61,420 nt of DNA from Xylophilus sp. (lineage in GTDB: Bacteria; Pseudomonadota; Gammaproteobacteria; Burkholderiales; Burkholderiaceae_C): positions 1 through 61,420 of the forward strand of contig WNDY01000024.1 of the NCBI GenBank assembly GCA_009914555.1, given 5' to 3'. The position numbers were made by a program, and so were the translations under genes. This document shows, in pieces, positions 58,878 through 61,420 of this stretch (its first letter is position 1; each line of letters begins with the position of its first letter). The notes beneath the pieces are model-generated. The model ran no database searches. It had not been told where the DNA came from and saw nothing but the letters and a program-made list of their open reading frames with translations.

Positions 58878-59870
58878 ATGGAGACCTCCCGCCGTACCCT
58901 CGTTGCCGGCTGCGCAGCCGCAGCCTTCGCCCTGACCGTCGGCGGCACCGCCTTCGCGCAGCAGGCCAAGGAAGTGAAGATCGGCTATGCGCTGGCCGTC
59001 AACTCGCACTACGGCGCCGCGGCCAACGCCTGGGCCGAGACGGTGGAGAAGGGCTCCAGCGGCGCCTTCAAGTTCAAGCAGTTCCCCTCCAGCGCCCTGG
59101 GCGGCGAGCGCGAGCTCATCGAGAGCCTGCAGCTCGGCACGGTCGAGGCGGTGATCGTCTCCACCGGCGCGCTGAGCAACTTCGTGCCCGATGTGGGCGT
59201 GGTCGACATCCCGTTCCTGTTCCGCGACACGGCGCATGCGCGTGCCGTGCTCGACGGCGACTTCGGCCGCGAACTGCTCGGCAAGTTCCAGAAGCGCGGC
59301 CTGATCGCGCTGGCCTGGGGCGAACAGGGCTTTCGCCACCTGACCAACAACAAACACCCGGTCGCCAAGCCCGAGGACCTGAAAGGCCTGAAGATCCGCG
59401 TGACCGAGAACCCGGTGCACATCACCGCGTTCCGCACACTCGGCGCTTCGCCCACGCCGATGTCCTGGCCCGAGGTGATCGGCGCGCTGCAGCAGGGCAC
59501 GATCGACGGGCAGGAGAACCCGATCTCGGTGATCGTCTCGGCCAAGCTCTGGCAGGTGCAGAAGTACCTGTCGCTGACGGCGCACGTCTACGCGCCGATG
59601 GCGCTGATCGTCTCGCCGGCCTTCTGGGGCACGCTGAACGACCCGCAGAAGGCGCTGTTCATCCAGGGCGCCAAGGCTGGCGCGGCAGCGTCGCGCCGCT
59701 TCGTCGACGCCGTCGAGAAGAAGGGCGTGGACGAGATCCGCAGCCACGGTACGCAGGTCGTGACGCAGGTGGACACCACCGCCTTCCGCAGCGCGCTCGC
59801 GCCGGCCTACAAGCAGTACGCGGCCAAGTACGGGCAGAAGACGCTCGATCAGATCACGGCCGCCCAGTAG
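58878..59870 (+). CDS. TRAP transporter substrate-binding protein (DctP family)
   Basis: A 330-residue periplasmic binding protein of a TRAP transporter. The signal peptide (residues 1-28) has a twin-arginine stretch (SRRTLVAGCAAAAF) and ends AFAQQ, so Sec or Tat export is possible. Family features are KIGYALAVNSHYGAAANAWAE, the LKGLKIRVTENPVHI segment with the substrate Arg, and the TIDGQENPISVI motif. It should capture a carboxylate. dctQ and dctM-type genes follow, but the latter is interrupted by an IS, so the transporter is likely dead. Confidence 0.93.
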   Translation: METSRRTLVAGCAAAAFALTVGGTAFAQQAKEVKIGYALAVNSHYGAAANAWAETVEKGSSGAFKFKQFPSSALGGERELIESLQLGTVEAVIVSTGALSNFVPDVGVVDIPFLFRDTAHARAVLDGDFGRELLGKFQKRGLIALAWGEQGFRHLTNNKHPVAKPEDLKGLKIRVTENPVHITAFRTLGASPTPMSWPEVIGALQQGTIDGQENPISVIVSAKLWQVQKYLSLTAHVYAPMALIVSPAFWGTLNDPQKALFIQGAKAGAAASRRFVDAVEKKGVDEIRSHGTQVVTQVDTTAFRSALAPAYKQYAAKYGQKTLDQITAAQ

Positions 59871-59893
59871 GCCGTCCTCCGCGTTTCTCCATC

Positions 59894-59920
59894 GCCCGGC
59901 CGCGCCGGGCGTTCGTTTTT
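59894..59920 (+). terminator. Terminator-like hairpin between the TRAP binding protein and small permease genes
   Basis: GCCCGGC (59894-59900), loop CGC, GCCGGGC (59904-59910), then GTTCGTTTTT. It lies inside the operon, 15 bp before the dctQ ATG. Partial termination here would give more binding protein than permease. Confidence 0.7.
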
Positions 59921-59934
59921 CCTGAGTGATTCCC

Positions 59935-60450
59935 ATGCTCGACCGCTTCGAACGCGCCCTCGTGGCCGCCAACCGCTGGCTGCTGATCCTGCTGCTGCTG
60001 GCGATGGCCTGCGTCGTCTTCGCCAACGTGGTGCTGCGCTACACCACCGGCGATTCGCTGGTCTGGGCCGAGGAGGTCGCGCGCCACCTGATGATCTGGG
60101 GCACGTTCCTCGGCGCCGGGCTGGTGCTGCGCTTCGGCGGCCATGTGGCGATCGACAACCTGCACCACAGCGTGGCGCTGGCCGCGGCGCGCGCCATCCG
60201 CGCCGTCGTGGCCGCGGGCATCGGCATCTTCTGCCTCGTGATGGCCTGGTTCTCGGTCCAGTACGTCTGGGCCACGCGGTTCCAGACCACACCGGCCACC
60301 GACATCCCGTTCGCCTGGATCTACGCGGCCATGCCCGCGGGCTTCGCGCTGATGTTCGTGCACCTGCTGTTCATGGCGCGCGGTTACGTGCGCGACGGCA
60401 GCTTCGTGGCCTCCGACGAGATGGACGCCGAATCGGCGGCCTCGCTGTAG
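59935..60450 (+). CDS. TRAP transporter small permease (DctQ family)
   Basis: A 171-residue protein with four hydrophobic helices (about 15-35, 45-65, 85-110, 125-150). The RYTTGDSLVWAEEVARHLMIWGTFLGAG motif is typical of DctQ. It bridges the binding protein and the large permease. ATG 59935 is preferred; a GTG at 59926 has no ribosome site. The large permease gene begins 10 bp downstream. Confidence 0.92.
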   Translation: MLDRFERALVAANRWLLILLLLAMACVVFANVVLRYTTGDSLVWAEEVARHLMIWGTFLGAGLVLRFGGHVAIDNLHHSVALAAARAIRAVVAAGIGIFCLVMAWFSVQYVWATRFQTTPATDIPFAWIYAAMPAGFALMFVHLLFMARGYVRDGSFVASDEMDAESAASL

Positions 60451-60460
60451 AGGACCGACC

Positions 60461-60957
60461 ATGGCCATCACCCTGTTCATCGCCGCGGTCGTTCTCATGG
60501 CGCTCGGCTTTCCGGTCGCCTTCGCGCTCGCGATGTCGGCCGCGCTCGCGGTCGCCGTCGGCGGGCGCTATCCGCAGCTGATCGTCTTCAAGGAGATGTT
60601 CACCGGCATCGACAGCTTCCCGCTGATGGCGGTGCCGTTCTTCATCCTCGCGGCCGAGATCATGTCGGGCGGCGCGCTCACCGCCGTGCTGCTGCGCTTC
60701 GCGGCGCAGTTCGTCGGCCACCTGCGCGGCGGGCTCGGCTATGCCAATGTGCTGTCGCTCACGCTGTTCTCGGGCATTTCGGGCTCGGCGCTGGCCGACG
60801 CGGCCGGCCCCGGCGCGATGATGGTCCGGATGATGGAAAAGGCCGGCTACTCGCGCGCCTATGCGGCCGCGCTCACCGCCAGCACCGCCATCGTCGGGCC
60901 GATCATCCCGCCGTCGATCATCATGATCATCTACGCGCTGCAGGACGAGCAGGTCTT
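60461..60957 (+). pseudogene. TRAP transporter large permease (DctM family), cut by IS insertion
   Basis: The first 165 residues or so match DctM (FPVAFALAMSAALAVAVGG, PFFILAAEIMSGGALTAVLLRFA, SLTLFSGISGSALADAAGPGA, GPIIPPSIIMIIYALQDEQV). The full protein is about 425 residues. The match ends at 60957, where the sequence switches to the left end of an IS element (TGATCTTGCCCCCG); the frame then runs a further 22 residues into IS sequence. The rest of the gene should lie to the right of the IS. Confidence 0.9.
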
Positions 60958-61293
60958 GATCTTGCCCCCGTTTCACGGACACCCCTATAAGCGATTAACT
61001 ATCGCAATAGGAGGTGGACGATGACCAAGAGCAAGGCAGGCAGAAAGGGGCAGGAGTTCAGCCTGGAGTTCAGGCAGCAGGCACTGTTGCGAGCGGCCAC
61101 AGAAGGGGTAACCACGGTGGCTCGTGATCTGGGGTTGCAGCCTGCCCAGCTGTACAGTTGGCGCGCCCAGGCGCGGCGGCACGACCAGGACGATCAGGCA
61201 CAATGCTTGGAGTTGGCCGAACATGCACGGCTCAAACGTGAAGTGGCGCGGCTGGAGGAGGAGAACGCTTTCCTAAAAAAAGCGGCGGCGTAC
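60957..61293 (+). mobile_element. IS3-family element, first 337-bp unit (left end plus orfA)
   Basis: The unit begins with a probable terminal inverted repeat TGATCTTGCCCCCGTTTCAC, has a leader with GGAGG, and contains orfA. It ends at the point where the IS normally continues into orfB. Instead an identical copy of the left end starts at 61294, giving a tandem period of exactly 337 bp. No right end or target duplication is visible in the window. Confidence 0.85.
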
Positions 61294-61296
61294 TGA
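61021..61296 (+). CDS. IS3-family transposase OrfA
   Basis: A 91-residue protein with a helix-turn-helix (EFSLEFRQQALLRAATEGVTTVARDLGLQPAQLYSWR) and a C-terminal leucine-zipper-like helix (RLKREVARLEEENAFLKKAAAY), the usual OrfA of IS3-family elements. It directs binding to the IS ends. The CTAAAAAAAG run (61273-61282) is the expected -1 frameshift site producing the OrfAB transposase, but orfB is missing after it because the sequence restarts at the left end. Confidence 0.9.
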   Translation: MTKSKAGRKGQEFSLEFRQQALLRAATEGVTTVARDLGLQPAQLYSWRAQARRHDQDDQAQCLELAEHARLKREVARLEEENAFLKKAAAY

Positions 61297-61420
61297 TCTT
61301 GCCCCCGTTTCACGGACACCCCTATAAGCGATTAACTATCGCAATAGGAGGTGGACGATGACCAAGAGCAAGGCAGGCAGAAAGGGGCAGGAGTTCAGCC
61401 TGGAGTTCAGGCAGCAGGCA
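61294..61420 (+). mobile_element. Second copy of the IS left end (cut by window end)
   Basis: The last 127 bases are identical to 60957-61083: the left end, the leader and the first 21 codons of orfA (ATG at 61358). The copy continues outside the window. Either a second IS is inserted in the first, or the sequence end is a repeat-collapse artefact of assembly. Confidence 0.85.

Overview
This is 61.4 kb of high-GC chromosomal DNA from a betaproteobacterium, most likely a member of the Comamonadaceae (Variovorax/Xylophilus-like). The evidence is the housekeeping block ndk-rlmN-pilW-rodZ-ispG-hisS-yfgM-bamB-der-hfq-hflX-hflK-hflC-hisZ-purA, the separate odhA-odhB-lpd-zapE cluster, TACAAT-like -10 boxes, and a family-typical GC-rich repeat inside ribF. 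The family call is inference from gene order and sequence style; no database search was possible.

Layout. 1-1.9 kb is an accessory junction: the end of a phage lysis gene, a 27-base copy of the 3' end of tRNA-His (an attachment-site scar), a broken integrase, and a divergent MerR-type regulator with a small Cys-Cys protein. tRNA-Ser(GGA) and a qmcA/nfeD pair follow on the minus strand. 3.6-6.85 kb holds a large Orn/Lys/Arg decarboxylase and a coupled CDF metal exporter, convergent with fabI. 7.8-14.1 kb is a YejABEF-type peptide ABC transporter operon interrupted between yejB and yejE by a Phd/VapC toxin-antitoxin pair. 14-17 kb carries a FlxA-like coiled-coil protein, two multi-heme c-type cytochromes and a thioredoxin-fold protein. 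17.2-24.8 kb is the 2-oxoglutarate dehydrogenase complex with zapE and an exported coiled-coil protein. 24.8-32 kb has a PP2C phosphatase, a DinG-type helicase, bamD, rluD, scpB and rluB. 32.2-48.9 kb is the long co-directional housekeeping block, ending with purA and a phosphoribosyltransferase. 49-53.3 kb holds a LysR regulator divergent from an SBF-type transporter, a single-domain response regulator and an Na/Pi cotransporter. 53.4-58.1 kb is ribF-ileS-lspA on the minus strand. The right end is an HNH endonuclease and a TRAP transporter whose large permease gene is cut by an IS3-family element, present as a 337-bp unit followed by the start of a second identical unit.

The most interesting signals are: (1) the toxin-antitoxin module spliced into yejABEF so that the toxin stop codon overlaps the yejE start, flanked by near-identical 15-bp sequences; (2) a dispersed repeat made of paired GGGGTATA-like boxes about 52-55 bp apart, often around a hairpin, found at many intergenic junctions and once inside yejF; (3) a second GC-rich repeat translated as an in-frame insertion in RibF; (4) the tRNA-His scar between two decayed elements; (5) the tandem IS copy at the window end.
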